DNA of 7,552 nt, taken from assembly GCA_015522095.1 (NCBI GenBank), contig WAMX01000006.1, positions 1 through 7,552 of the forward strand, read 5' to 3'. Numbering within the stretch: position 1 is the stretch's first letter; every line of letters starts with the position of its first letter. The stretch is from Nanobdellati archaeon. GTDB lineage: Archaea > SpSt-1190. Under the pieces are notes generated by a model that was not told the DNA's origin, did not search any database, and worked only from the letters and a program-made list of their open reading frames with translations. The position numbers and the translations under genes were made by a program. Of this stretch, positions 1 to 5,940 are shown piece after piece.

Positions 1-1590
1 CCTCAGGTGCGGGACTATAGTGTAAAATGCCATGTATATCGTGCTGTCCGAGAGCGGCTCTATCACCCACCCATCATCGAAGGGAAACTTCGTGCCGAGC
101 CCCCGGCGCCGCGCGCACGGCCGCTTGTCAAGCCAGTCCACCGTGTCAAGGAATGACTTCCTGTATTTTTCGGGGATTATCTGCATTTTTTTCAGCCACT
201 TCCTCGTCCTTTCCTTCCACTCCCTGCTCCCGTAATCTATGAACCACTGGTCATCTATGAGCGCCACGACCACCTTCTTCTTTGCGCGGGTCACGGCCTT
301 CCTGCTGGTCTCGTAGAATATGCTGGCCATCCCCTTCTTCAGGAGGCTTGCCTTCACGGCCTCCTTTGCCTCTGCCACAGTCATCCCCGCAAACTTGCCG
401 CACCTCTCATTCAGCGTGCCGGAGTAAAATTCCATCTTGTAAACTTCCTTCGTGAGCTCCTCCAGAACCGGGTCCCTCTGGTCCAGCACTTCCTTCGACT
501 CAACCATTTCCTTCGCGGGCACCCTGAACCCCGGCACATTGATTATGACGGGCAGGTCGTCGAGGTCAACAAGCTTCCCGAGCTTCGGGTCCCTCTTCAA
601 ATCTGCCAGTGCCTGGTAGTCATAGGGAGCGTGGGCCGGCACCGAATACACGACGCCCGTCCCGTTGTCAAGGTCCACGAACTGGGCGGGCAGCACGGGA
701 ACCTTCCGCCCGTCGAGCGGGCTCTCAGCCATCCTTCCGAGCAGCTCCCTGCCCCTCAATGTCTTGCCCCTCTCCACCCTGTGACCCTGAACCTCCAGCT
801 TGTCCGCCGCTTCCCTGCTTATTATCCAGTTCTCCCCGTCCACCTTAACGCGCACATATATTCCTTCCGGATGCACCCAGAGATTCGTCAGCCCGTAGAG
901 GGTTTCAGGGCGCAGGGATGCCGCCACCAGATATGCATCCGGAAGCCTGAACTTGACCATGACAAACTCGTTTATGGCAACCTTGTCCGTATCGCCATCC
1001 GCGATGTCATCCTCCCCCACGGGCTGCCCCTCCTCGAGGCTCCAGAGTATGGGGTGCTTGCCCTTCACAATGACCCCCGCTTCCTTCAGCTTCATATACT
1101 GCCACTGCACAAATTTCGTGTAGTGGGGGTCGCTGGTCTTGAACCTGCGGGTCCAGTCAATGCTGTACCCTATGGATCTGAAGTCCTGTATGACTTTGTC
1201 AGCGAAGTAATCCGCAACCTTCTCGGGATCCCTGAAGCTCTCAAGGATTCGCTCGACCTTCTCGGGGTCCTTTTCAAATATCTCCACATACTTCCTGTAA
1301 AGGGCGATGGTCCTCACATCCCCGCTGGCTATCCTGTCGCTTATGCTGAGTATGGGTGTTCCGGAAACGTGGAAGGCCATGGGAAAGAGGACATTGTAGC
1401 CGCGGTGCCTCTTGAAGCGGGCTATTATGTCGCCCGTGGTGAATGTGCGCCCGTGGCCTATGTGGAGGGCGCCGCTTGTGTAGGGATAGGGGACCGTGAT
1501 GAAAAATTTTTTGCCGCCTTTTTTTGGAGAAAACACACCCTTTTCTTCCCATATTTTCTGCCATTTTGACTCGTAAGCCTTCCACTTCAT
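1..1590 (-). CDS. leuS: Leucyl-tRNA synthetase, archaeal type (C-terminal part outside window)
   Basis: Class I aminoacyl-tRNA synthetase that charges tRNA-Leu with leucine in the cytoplasm. Translating the minus strand from the ATG at 1590 gives 530 residues open to the window edge. Archaeal LeuRS is usually well over 900 residues, so the KMSKS loop, anticodon-binding and C-terminal domains lie outside. Seen in the sequence: the HIGH signature at residues 43-46, followed by an archaeal-type Rossmann stretch (GYNVLFPMAFHVSGTPI); the CP1 editing insertion with LRPETLYG around 226-233; a GTGVVYSVPAHAPYD block ending in Asp324, the expected conserved editing-site aspartate; and CARRRGLGT at about 492-500, where the catalytic domain resumes. 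The SLRPET motif has Ser225 where Thr is common. The start is supported by a T-rich TATA-like box about 24 nt upstream; no ribosome site is visible. The OB-fold gene lies 32 bp upstream on the same strand. Family identification is firm. Confidence 0.96.
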   Translation of the reverse strand, partial: MKWKAYESKWQKIWEEKGVFSPKKGGKKFFITVPYPYTSGALHIGHGRTFTTGDIIARFKRHRGYNVLFPMAFHVSGTPILSISDRIASGDVRTIALYRKYVEIFEKDPEKVERILESFRDPEKVADYFADKVIQDFRSIGYSIDWTRRFKTSDPHYTKFVQWQYMKLKEAGVIVKGKHPILWSLEEGQPVGEDDIADGDTDKVAINEFVMVKFRLPDAYLVAASLRPETLYGLTNLWVHPEGIYVRVKVDGENWIISREAADKLEVQGHRVERGKTLRGRELLGRMAESPLDGRKVPVLPAQFVDLDNGTGVVYSVPAHAPYDYQALADLKRDPKLGKLVDLDDLPVIINVPGFRVPAKEMVESKEVLDQRDPVLEELTKEVYKMEFYSGTLNERCGKFAGMTVAEAKEAVKASLLKKGMASIFYETSRKAVTRAKKKVVVALIDDQWFIDYGSREWKERTRKWLKKMQIIPEKYRKSFLDTVDWLDKRPCARRRGLGTKFPFDDGWVIEPLSDSTIYMAFYTIVPHLR

Positions 1591-1608
1591 GATTTAGCTA
1601 ACACTCTG

Positions 1609-1620
1609 AAATTAAAAAAA
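1609..1620 (-). promoter_or_regulatory. TATA-like box of leuS, overlapping a T7 tract after the upstream gene
   Basis: On the minus strand this reads TTTTTTTAATTT, with its centre about 24 nt before the leuS ATG at 1590. That is the spacing expected if transcription starts at or next to the start codon (leaderless). The seven-T run (1620-1614) begins 2 nt past the stop codon of the OB-fold gene, and T-tracts are typical archaeal termination signals. One short element may therefore end one transcript and start the next. This is inferred from spacing and composition only. Confidence 0.5.
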
Positions 1621-1622
1621 CA

Positions 1623-2123
1623 TTACTCCACAGGGGCATATTTTTTGGGCTCTTTCTCGTATATTTCGCCCCTTTCCATGAGCTGGCGGACCTCTTCCAC
1701 GACCTGCTCCCCGAACTCTGCGGTGAGCTCCTCCATCGAGCCCCTGCCCCCCTTTATGGCTGCCAGCACTTCCTTTGCCCTGTCCTTTCCCTTCAGCAGC
1801 TGGAGCTTCCTCAGCAGCTCCCAGTTCACATCCCTGAAAACGCCGACCGCATCCGCCACAACATGGACCTCCTCCTGAAACTCCCTCACCCTTCCATACA
1901 CCTCCACGAAATCCCCCCATTCCACCTTTCCGAGCCTGTCGATGCTGTCCGAGAAGAATTTTGCCCGCAGGGTTCCTGTTTCATCATCAAGGGTAATGCT
2001 CCCAAAGCTCCCCTCCTCGTTGAGGAACTTCCCGACCACCCTGCCGACAACCCTCACCCTGTCAAGATCACCATGCCTCTCAAGGACATCGCGGATTGCC
2101 ATGAGCTGGACGGGCTCCCCCAT
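1623..2123 (-). CDS. OB-fold / winged-helix nucleic acid-binding protein (RPA32-like)
   Basis: A 166-residue protein, probably a single-stranded DNA-binding factor related to the small subunit of replication protein A or to RPA-associated proteins. Residues about 22-95 have the beta-rich pattern of an OB fold: VRVVGRVV, then GSFGSITLDDETGTL (residues 38-52), then a GDFVEVYGRV strand. After a charged helical linker, residues about 113-163 (EVLAAIKGG.GSMEELTAEFGEQVVEEVRQLMERGEIYE) look like a C-terminal winged helix, the same domain order as in RPA32. The ATG at 2123 is preferred over Met8 (2102) because a TATA-like box lies about 25 nt upstream. It is divergent from rpo11 and just upstream of leuS. 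I recognise the fold, not a specific orthologue; a role in replication or repair is inference. Confidence 0.72.
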   Translation of the reverse strand: MGEPVQLMAIRDVLERHGDLDRVRVVGRVVGKFLNEEGSFGSITLDDETGTLRAKFFSDSIDRLGKVEWGDFVEVYGRVREFQEEVHVVADAVGVFRDVNWELLRKLQLLKGKDRAKEVLAAIKGGRGSMEELTAEFGEQVVEEVRQLMERGEIYEKEPKKYAPVE

Positions 2124-2137
2124 GCAAGCCCCTTGCA
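2123..2137. repeat. 15-bp palindrome touching the start codon of the OB-fold gene
   Basis: TGCAAG CCC CTTGCA is a perfect inverted repeat with 6-bp arms and a 3-bp centre. Its last base on the minus strand is the A of the OB-fold gene's ATG. It lies between that gene's TATA-like box (2142-2153) and its start codon, a position where archaeal repressors commonly bind. It could be an operator or a chance palindrome. Confidence 0.4.
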
Positions 2138-2141
2138 GGGC

Positions 2142-2153
2142 ATTTAATAAAAA
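2142..2153 (-). promoter_or_regulatory. TATA-like box of the OB-fold gene
   Basis: The minus strand reads TTTTTATTAAAT, centred about 25 nt from the ATG at 2123, which fits a leaderless transcript. The box is followed by GCCCTGCA, an 8-mer also found just after the TATA-like box of the minD-like gene, and then by the palindrome at 2123-2137. Confidence 0.55.
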
Positions 2154-2162
2154 TTCCTGAGG

Positions 2163-2176
2163 AATAATAATAAAAA
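2163..2176 (+). promoter_or_regulatory. TATA-like box of rpo11-DUF99
   Basis: The A/T-only stretch AATAATAATAAAAA is centred about 26 nt before the rpo11 ATG at 2197, with no Shine-Dalgarno sequence in between. This predicts a leaderless rpo11 transcript running into the overlapping DUF99 gene. It sits back to back with the TATA-like box of the divergent OB-fold gene, with about 10 bp between the two. Confidence 0.55.
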
Positions 2177-2196
2177 CCCTCCATTCTCACAAGTCC

Positions 2197-2448
2197 ATGG
2201 ACATAAAGGTCACGAGCCGCGGCAAAAACAGGCTTGAATTCACGCTGCTTGACCAGGACCACACACTTGCGAACCTCATACGCGAGCTCTCCTGGAAGAG
2301 CGGCGGCGAGGCATTTTATGAGGTGGAGCACCCGCTCACGGGGAGACCCCGCGTTACCGTGCTTGCGGAGGACCCAAAGGCCGTCCTGAAAAAGGTCGCG
2401 GGCACAATCACGACACTCTCTTCAAGGGTTGAGAAAGCCTTCAAATGA
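2197..2448 (+). CDS. rpo11: DNA-directed RNA polymerase subunit Rpo11 (RpoL)
   Basis: Small subunit of archaeal RNA polymerase, homologous to eukaryotic RPB11 and to part of the bacterial alpha N-terminal domain. It pairs with Rpo3 to start assembly of the core enzyme. The 83-residue length is about normal for the family. The hallmark DHTLANLIRE is at residues 21-30, and the HPLTGRPRVTV strand of the dimerisation domain is at about 45-55. A C-terminal helix (ALKEAL-like, here AVLKKVAGTITTLSSRVEKAF) completes the fold. The ATG start is fixed by a TATA-like box about 26 nt upstream and by the normal N-terminus. The stop codon overlaps the DUF99 start as ATGA, so the two are co-transcribed and probably translationally coupled. 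Confidence 0.93.
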   Translation: MDIKVTSRGKNRLEFTLLDQDHTLANLIRELSWKSGGEAFYEVEHPLTGRPRVTVLAEDPKAVLKKVAGTITTLSSRVEKAFK

Positions 2449-2984
2449 TGAAATCCGGGATTCGCGCCGCCGGGATTGATGATGGCCCGCAGGCAGGGCT
2501 GACGCGGCTTGTGGGGGTGGTCATGCGCCCTGACCGCGTGGAAGGCGTGCTCAGCGCCCGCGCCCGCCTCGATGGCGATGATTCCACGGGGGCAATCCGG
2601 CGCATGCTTTCCGGTCGCTTCTCCTCCCAGCTGCGCGCGGTTTTTGTGAATGGCGTGGCCGTGGCAGGCTTCAACCTCGTGAATTTTGTGGAGCTCTCCC
2701 GCTCCCTCGGCCTGCCCGTAATTGTCTGCACGGACAACAGGCCGCATCCGGAGGAGTTCGGCCGCGCCCTGCAAAAATTTCCCGGCAAGCTCCGCACGTG
2801 GCGCGAGATAAACACCCCTGTCCACAGGCTTGGAAGGATATGGTACCAGTTTGCCGGCTGCTCAAGAGGGGAGGCGGAGCAGCTCATCCGCCTCTTCCAG
2901 GTGCATTCAGAGCTCCCCGAGCCGCTCCGGCTTGCCCACATAATTGCCACGGGAATCGAGCTCGGCGAGAGCAAAGGGTTATAA
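2445..2984 (+). CDS. DUF99 family protein (UPF0215; endonuclease V-like fold)
   Basis: A 179-residue member of the archaeal DUF99 family, which has an RNase H-like fold related to endonuclease V and for which a DNA endonuclease role has been proposed. Family hallmarks are visible in order: GIDDGP at residues 10-15 (the aspartates align with the first metal ligand of the endonuclease V fold), LVGVV at 22-26, QLRAVFVNGV..AGFNLVN at 62-80, GLPVIV in the middle, and the signature PEPLRLAHIIATGIELGESKG at 158-178. Positions 69 and 80 are Asn; I recall Asp at the second in many relatives but cannot confirm this. The gene starts at ATG 2445 (or ATG 2448) and overlaps the rpo11 stop by 4 nt, so coupled translation is likely. 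Substrate and cellular role are uncertain. Confidence 0.87.
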   Translation: MMKSGIRAAGIDDGPQAGLTRLVGVVMRPDRVEGVLSARARLDGDDSTGAIRRMLSGRFSSQLRAVFVNGVAVAGFNLVNFVELSRSLGLPVIVCTDNRPHPEEFGRALQKFPGKLRTWREINTPVHRLGRIWYQFAGCSRGEAEQLIRLFQVHSELPEPLRLAHIIATGIELGESKGL

Positions 2985-2987
2985 TTT
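2979..2987 (+). promoter_or_regulatory. Possible TATA box of the 161-residue hypothetical gene
   Basis: TTATAATTT overlaps the stop codon of the DUF99 gene and is centred about 23 nt before the ATG at 3006. A GGAG at 2995-2998, 7 nt from that ATG, could instead act as a ribosome-binding site on a read-through transcript. The gene may therefore be served by its own promoter, by the rpo11 operon, or by both. Confidence 0.4.
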
Positions 2988-3005
2988 CCACTGTGGAGTA
3001 AATTC

Positions 3006-3491
3006 ATGGAAGAAACGAGGAAATACCATCTCCCCTCACAGGGCTCCTTCGAGGATATCGCGGGGAAGCTGTCCAATATGAAGGAATCTGAGCTTCAGCT
3101 TCTTGAAACTTTCCACACAAGGAGTGGCGCCTTTAACTGGTACTCCGACCACCCCACAGATGTCCAGCTCAAGGGCGGGACCTTCATCATACCTCACTAC
3201 TCCGCTTCGCTGCGCCATTATGGGAAGGTCATCAATGCCGTGTCCGGCAATGCCCTTCCCACCGACTCTCTGGACGAGGACGAATACATATACGGCAGGT
3301 TCATCGAGATTTCCCCCATATCAAGGGGAAGGACCGTGGTGTATGATGTCTTTTTGGAGCCATACCTTGAGGCCCAGGTGGACGTGCTTGTCCTGAAGGG
3401 GCCCCATCTCCGGTCCCGCGGGCGGCAGTACTTCGGGGAGGTCTACCTCGTCAAGGATGGGACCCATTCCCACAACCTCGACTTTTCCTAA
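3006..3491 (+). CDS. Hypothetical protein, 161 residues
   Basis: I do not recognise this protein. It appears soluble, with no signal peptide or membrane segment. Residues 1-45 are charged and probably helical (MEETRKYHLPSQGSF, then KLSNMKESELQLLETF). The rest looks beta-rich, with alternating hydrophobic strands such as GGTFIIPHY (77 region), YIYGRFIEISPI, TVVYDVFLEPYL and EAQVDVLVLKG. The C-terminus is FGEVYLVKDGTHSHNLDFS, with two nearby histidines. There is no cysteine and no recognisable catalytic motif. Codon use resembles the neighbours and there is a GGAG site 7 nt before the ATG, so I consider it a real gene. It starts 21 bp after the DUF99 gene on the same strand, and its stop codon interlocks with that of the convergent minD-like gene. 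Confidence 0.78.
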   Translation: MEETRKYHLPSQGSFEDIAGKLSNMKESELQLLETFHTRSGAFNWYSDHPTDVQLKGGTFIIPHYSASLRHYGKVINAVSGNALPTDSLDEDEYIYGRFIEISPISRGRTVVYDVFLEPYLEAQVDVLVLKGPHLRSRGRQYFGEVYLVKDGTHSHNLDFS

Positions 3492-4240
3492 AATATCCCA
3501 AGGAAGGATATGAGCCTGTGAAGCAGCCCGCTCTTCGCGCGGTAGTCAATCCCCCCGAGGTGGGCGGCAACCTTCTCAATGCCCCTGGCCGCAGGGGCTT
3601 CCGGATAAGAGATTGCCACGGGGTTCTGGAGCGATATGCTCTTCCTGACCGCAACATCCTCCGGTATCTCCCCCACGATGGGGAGCCCGAGGAAGCGCTC
3701 TATGAGCTCGCTTGAAGGCTCGTATTCGTGCGCAAGCCTCCTGTTCAGCACGAGACCCGCCATCTTCTTCTTCATGCCCTGCGCCACCTTTGTTATCTTG
3801 TACGCGTTTCCGAGCGAGGTCCATTCCGGGTTTGCCACAACGAGCACCTCGCGCGCGGGCTCAAGCGCCGCCTTCGCATCGTCCCCCAGCCCCGGGGGCG
3901 TGTCAAGCAGGATGAAATCATACTTCAGCGTGCGCATCTTCCTCTTCAGCCGCTTGTAAATGTCGCGGCTGAACTCCTCCACGCCCGTGCTTCCCGGAAC
4001 TATGTGAAGCCCGCAGTCGTGGACATAGACGGCATTCTCAATCTTTTCCTTCCCTTCAAGGACATCCCACAGCGTGGCCTCCGGGACGAGCCCGAAGTGG
4101 ATGGCGAGGTCCGGCGCCGTGAAATTCGCGTCAAGAACGCAGGTCTTGAACCCCATCTTCACAAGGGATACTCCGAGGTTGGCGGTCATTGTGGTCTTGC
4201 CGACACCGCCCTTTCCTGCCGTTATGGCTATTATCCGCAC
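3488..4240 (-). CDS. MinD/ParA-family ATPase with C-terminal amphipathic tail
   Basis: A 250-residue member of the SIMIBI deviant-Walker ATPases, which dimerise with ATP on membranes or DNA to position other cell components. Residues 8-17 (AGKGGVGKTT) form the deviant Walker A, with signature Lys10 and Lys15. LDANFTAPDL (36-45) is switch I, and ILLDTPPGLG (110-119) is Walker B/switch II with Asp113. VLNRR in the second half is the usual base-recognition strand. Residues 236-250 (KSGLLHRLISFLGIF) form a short amphipathic, hydrophobic tail in the position of the MinD membrane-targeting helix, suggesting membrane association. In switch I the second acidic residue (Asp40 of E. coli MinD) is Asn39. 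The start codon is GTG, supported by a TATA-like box about 25 nt upstream. No MinC, MinE, ParB or FtsZ gene is adjacent, so the partner is unknown. Confidence 0.88.
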   Translation of the reverse strand: MRIIAITAGKGGVGKTTMTANLGVSLVKMGFKTCVLDANFTAPDLAIHFGLVPEATLWDVLEGKEKIENAVYVHDCGLHIVPGSTGVEEFSRDIYKRLKRKMRTLKYDFILLDTPPGLGDDAKAALEPAREVLVVANPEWTSLGNAYKITKVAQGMKKKMAGLVLNRRLAHEYEPSSELIERFLGLPIVGEIPEDVAVRKSISLQNPVAISYPEAPAARGIEKVAAHLGGIDYRAKSGLLHRLISFLGIF

Positions 4241-4260
4241 TTATTTATTAGCTGCAGGGC

Positions 4261-4270
4261 TTAAAAAAAG
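4261..4270 (-). promoter_or_regulatory. TATA-like box of the minD-like gene
   Basis: The minus strand reads CTTTTTTTAA, centred about 25 nt from the GTG start at 4240, with no clear Shine-Dalgarno sequence between. GCCCTGCA (4260-4253 on the minus strand) follows directly, the same 8-mer found after the TATA-like box of the OB-fold gene. A leaderless transcript is inferred. Confidence 0.5.
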
Positions 4271-4289
4271 CTCTTTGACAACTTTGCGG

Positions 4290-4304
4290 TAAATATTTTA
4301 TTTT
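4290..4304 (+). promoter_or_regulatory. TATA-like box of the 135-residue hypothetical gene
   Basis: TAAATATTTTATTTT is centred about 26-27 nt before the ATG at 4323 and is the most A/T-rich stretch of this divergent region. No ribosome-binding sequence is visible between it and the ATG, so the gene is probably transcribed leaderless and independently of minD. Confidence 0.55.
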
Positions 4305-4322
4305 CCGGGTGTTCCAATTCTC

Positions 4323-4730
4323 ATGTCCCTGGAAAGGTTCCAGTATGAGGCGGTGAAGGAAAACCTTCTCCAGCTTCTTGGATGCCGGGGTTCTGTGGTA
4401 TCCGCGGACGGCATCCTCGGGGAGCTGTTCGACCTCCTTGCGCCCCGGACGAAGGCGTGCAGGAGCATCCTGAAGCTATACGCTTACCTTGACCGGGCTG
4501 ACCTTTCATATCGGCAGAAGCGGGACTTCCTCCTCGTTGCCGAGCTGATCGCCTCCTATACGGACCAGGTCCCGGGAGCCGTGATATACCACTACCTCAG
4601 GGACTACTTCATCGGCGGAATCCCCCTTCTCTCGGAGCCGGAAAGGCTGGAAGACTACATTGCCAGCTTCAGGGAATCCCTCAGGTTCCCTCCTTCCAGC
4701 TACTCAGATATTTCCTCTGCTCCTCCGTGA
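4323..4730 (+). CDS. Hypothetical protein, 135 residues
   Basis: I do not recognise this protein. It looks soluble and almost wholly alpha-helical: [20 protein letters not shown] (1-20), a [13 protein letters not shown] segment, [32 protein letters not shown] and [12 protein letters not shown] are all good helix formers, with a tyrosine-rich [11 protein letters not shown] in between. There are two cysteines (21 and 46) and no evident catalytic or metal motif. The last 17 residues (from about residue 119, ending [11 protein letters not shown]) are low-complexity and lie in the 50-bp overlap with the convergent ahcY gene. A good TATA-like box about 27 nt before the ATG supports the gene and its start. 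It is divergent from the minD-like gene, 82 bp away, so shared regulation is possible but not shown. Confidence 0.68.
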   Translation: MSLERFQYEAVKENLLQLLGCRGSVVSADGILGELFDLLAPRTKACRSILKLYAYLDRADLSYRQKRDFLLVAELIASYTDQVPGAVIYHYLRDYFIGGIPLLSEPERLEDYIASFRESLRFPPSSYSDISSAPP

Positions 4731-5910
4731 GCTCGTCTATGCGCACGCCCATGCTCTCCAGCTTGAGCCTCGCAACCTCCCTGTCAATATCAGGGGGAAC
4801 CCTGTGAACGCCCGGCTCGAGCTTTTTCCGGGTGAGAAGCTCCGCGGCCAGGGCCTGGTTGGCAAAGCTCATATCCATGACTGCGGCGGGATGTCCCTCA
4901 GCCGCCGCCAGGTTGACCAGCCGCCCCTCCGCAAGCAGGTAGAGCCTGCGCCCGCCGACCTCATACTCCTCCACATTGTCGCGAAGCTTCCTGTGCGGGT
5001 ACTTCCGGAGCGCGGCAGCATCAATCTCCACATTGAAGTGCCCGGCATTCGCAAGCATCGCCCCGTCCTTCATAAGCCTGAAGTGCTCCTCCCTTATCAC
5101 CGCCCTGTCCCCCGTCACAGTCACGAAGATGTCCCCTTCCCGGGCGGCGTCCTCCATGGGCATTACCCTGAAGCCGTCCATCACCGCCTCGAGCGCCCGG
5201 ACCGGGTCAACCTCCGTGACAATCACATTAGCGCCCATTCCCCGCGCCCTCATGGCCACTCCGCGTCCGCACCATCCATACCCTGCCACCACGAAGCTCC
5301 TGCCCGCGAGCAGCACATTGGTGGCGCGGATTATCCCGTCGAGCGTGCTCTGTCCCGTCCCGTAGCGGTTGTCAAACATCTGCTTTGTCATTGCATCATT
5401 CACTGCAACCATCGGGAACCTGAGTGCCCCTTCCTTTGCCATGCTCTCGAGCCTTATCACTCCCGTGGTGGTCTCTTCCGTCCCCCCGCGGACCTTTCCA
5501 TAATTCCCCTTCTTGTGGACTGCCACGGTGAGGTCGCCCCCATCATCCATTATCAGGTCGGGCTCCGCCTTCACAACCTCCCCGATATTGGCGTGGTATT
5601 CCTCCGTGCTGTCTCCCCGCACGGCATAAACTTCCACCCCCTGCGCGGCGAGATATGCCGCCACATCATCCTGCGTGCTCAGGGGGTTGCTTGCCGCCAG
5701 CACCACGCGAGCCCCGCCGGCCTTCAGGGCCAGCATCAGGTTTGCGGTTTCGGTGGTCACGTGCATGCACGCCCCCACCGTGAGCCCTTTGAAGGGCAGC
5801 TCCTTCGAAAACCGCCCCTTTATCCTCCTCAGAACATCCATCTGCCTTCCTGCCCACTCGACCCTCGTGGCACCCTTTTCCGCAAGCGAGGCATCCTTTA
5901 TCCTTGACAC
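4681..5910 (-). CDS. ahcY: S-adenosylhomocysteine hydrolase
   Basis: Reversibly splits S-adenosylhomocysteine into adenosine and homocysteine, removing the product inhibitor of methyltransferases. In some methanogens the enzyme prefers the inosyl form. The 409-residue length fits the shorter archaeal type. Visible features: HVTTETAN (50-57) and [11 protein letters not shown] (74-84) of the substrate domain; MDDGGDLT with catalytic Asp123; EETTTG (145-150); [15 protein letters not shown] (170-184) carrying the conserved Lys176, Asp180 and Asn181; the NAD-binding loop GYGWCGRG (210-217) with acidic Glu233; [10 protein letters not shown] (288-297); and [25 protein letters not shown] near 326-350. 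The start is GTG at 5910. A TATA box about 25 nt upstream implies a leaderless message, although GGGGAGG (5923-5917 on the minus strand) could act as a ribosome site on a longer one. The 3' end overlaps the convergent hypothetical gene by 50 bp. Confidence 0.96.
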   Translation of the reverse strand: MSRIKDASLAEKGATRVEWAGRQMDVLRRIKGRFSKELPFKGLTVGACMHVTTETANLMLALKAGGARVVLAASNPLSTQDDVAAYLAAQGVEVYAVRGDSTEEYHANIGEVVKAEPDLIMDDGGDLTVAVHKKGNYGKVRGGTEETTTGVIRLESMAKEGALRFPMVAVNDAMTKQMFDNRYGTGQSTLDGIIRATNVLLAGRSFVVAGYGWCGRGVAMRARGMGANVIVTEVDPVRALEAVMDGFRVMPMEDAAREGDIFVTVTGDRAVIREEHFRLMKDGAMLANAGHFNVEIDAAALRKYPHRKLRDNVEEYEVGGRRLYLLAEGRLVNLAAAEGHPAAVMDMSFANQALAAELLTRKKLEPGVHRVPPDIDREVARLKLESMGVRIDELTEEQRKYLSSWKEGT

Positions 5911-5930
5911 AATTTTCCTCCCCGTTAAGG

Positions 5931-5940
5931 TTTATATAAT
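5931..5940. promoter_or_regulatory. Single TATA box between divergent ahcY and hypC
   Basis: TTTATATAAT contains the self-complementary core TATATA, so it reads as a TATA box on both strands. Its centre (about 5935) is roughly 25 nt from the GTG of ahcY (minus) and 22-23 nt from the GTG of hypC (plus). The whole intergenic region is 47 bp and I see no second A/T-rich element in it. The simplest reading is a bidirectional leaderless promoter. Confidence 0.6.

Noticed and set aside
631..1569. A 312-codon open frame on the plus strand, opposite leuS
   Set aside because: It lies entirely within leuS on the other strand, has no promoter or ribosome site, and its composition is that of antisense codons. 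LeuRS motifs on the minus strand account for the sequence.
3728..4264. A 178-codon plus-strand frame opposite the minD-like gene
   Set aside because: It is antisense to a gene with intact Walker A and B motifs and runs through the promoter region. No independent evidence supports it.
4671..4679. Short inverted repeat GGGA-A-TCCC near the convergent 3' ends, as a terminator
   Set aside because: The arms are only 4 bp, no T-tract follows on either strand, and archaeal termination does not depend on such hairpins.
4660..5907. A 415-codon open frame on the plus strand, opposite ahcY
   Set aside because: It is a mirror of the ahcY gene: in GC-rich DNA the antisense frame lacks stops because TTA, CTA and TCA codons are rare. 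The translation is rich in His, Pro and Arg and resembles no protein family, while the minus strand carries an unmistakable enzyme.
5917..5923. GGGGAGG before ahcY as its functional Shine-Dalgarno site
   Set aside because: It is well placed (6 nt from the GTG), but using it would need transcription to start only about 12 nt from the TATA box, which is too close. It is kept only as an alternative in the ahcY entry.
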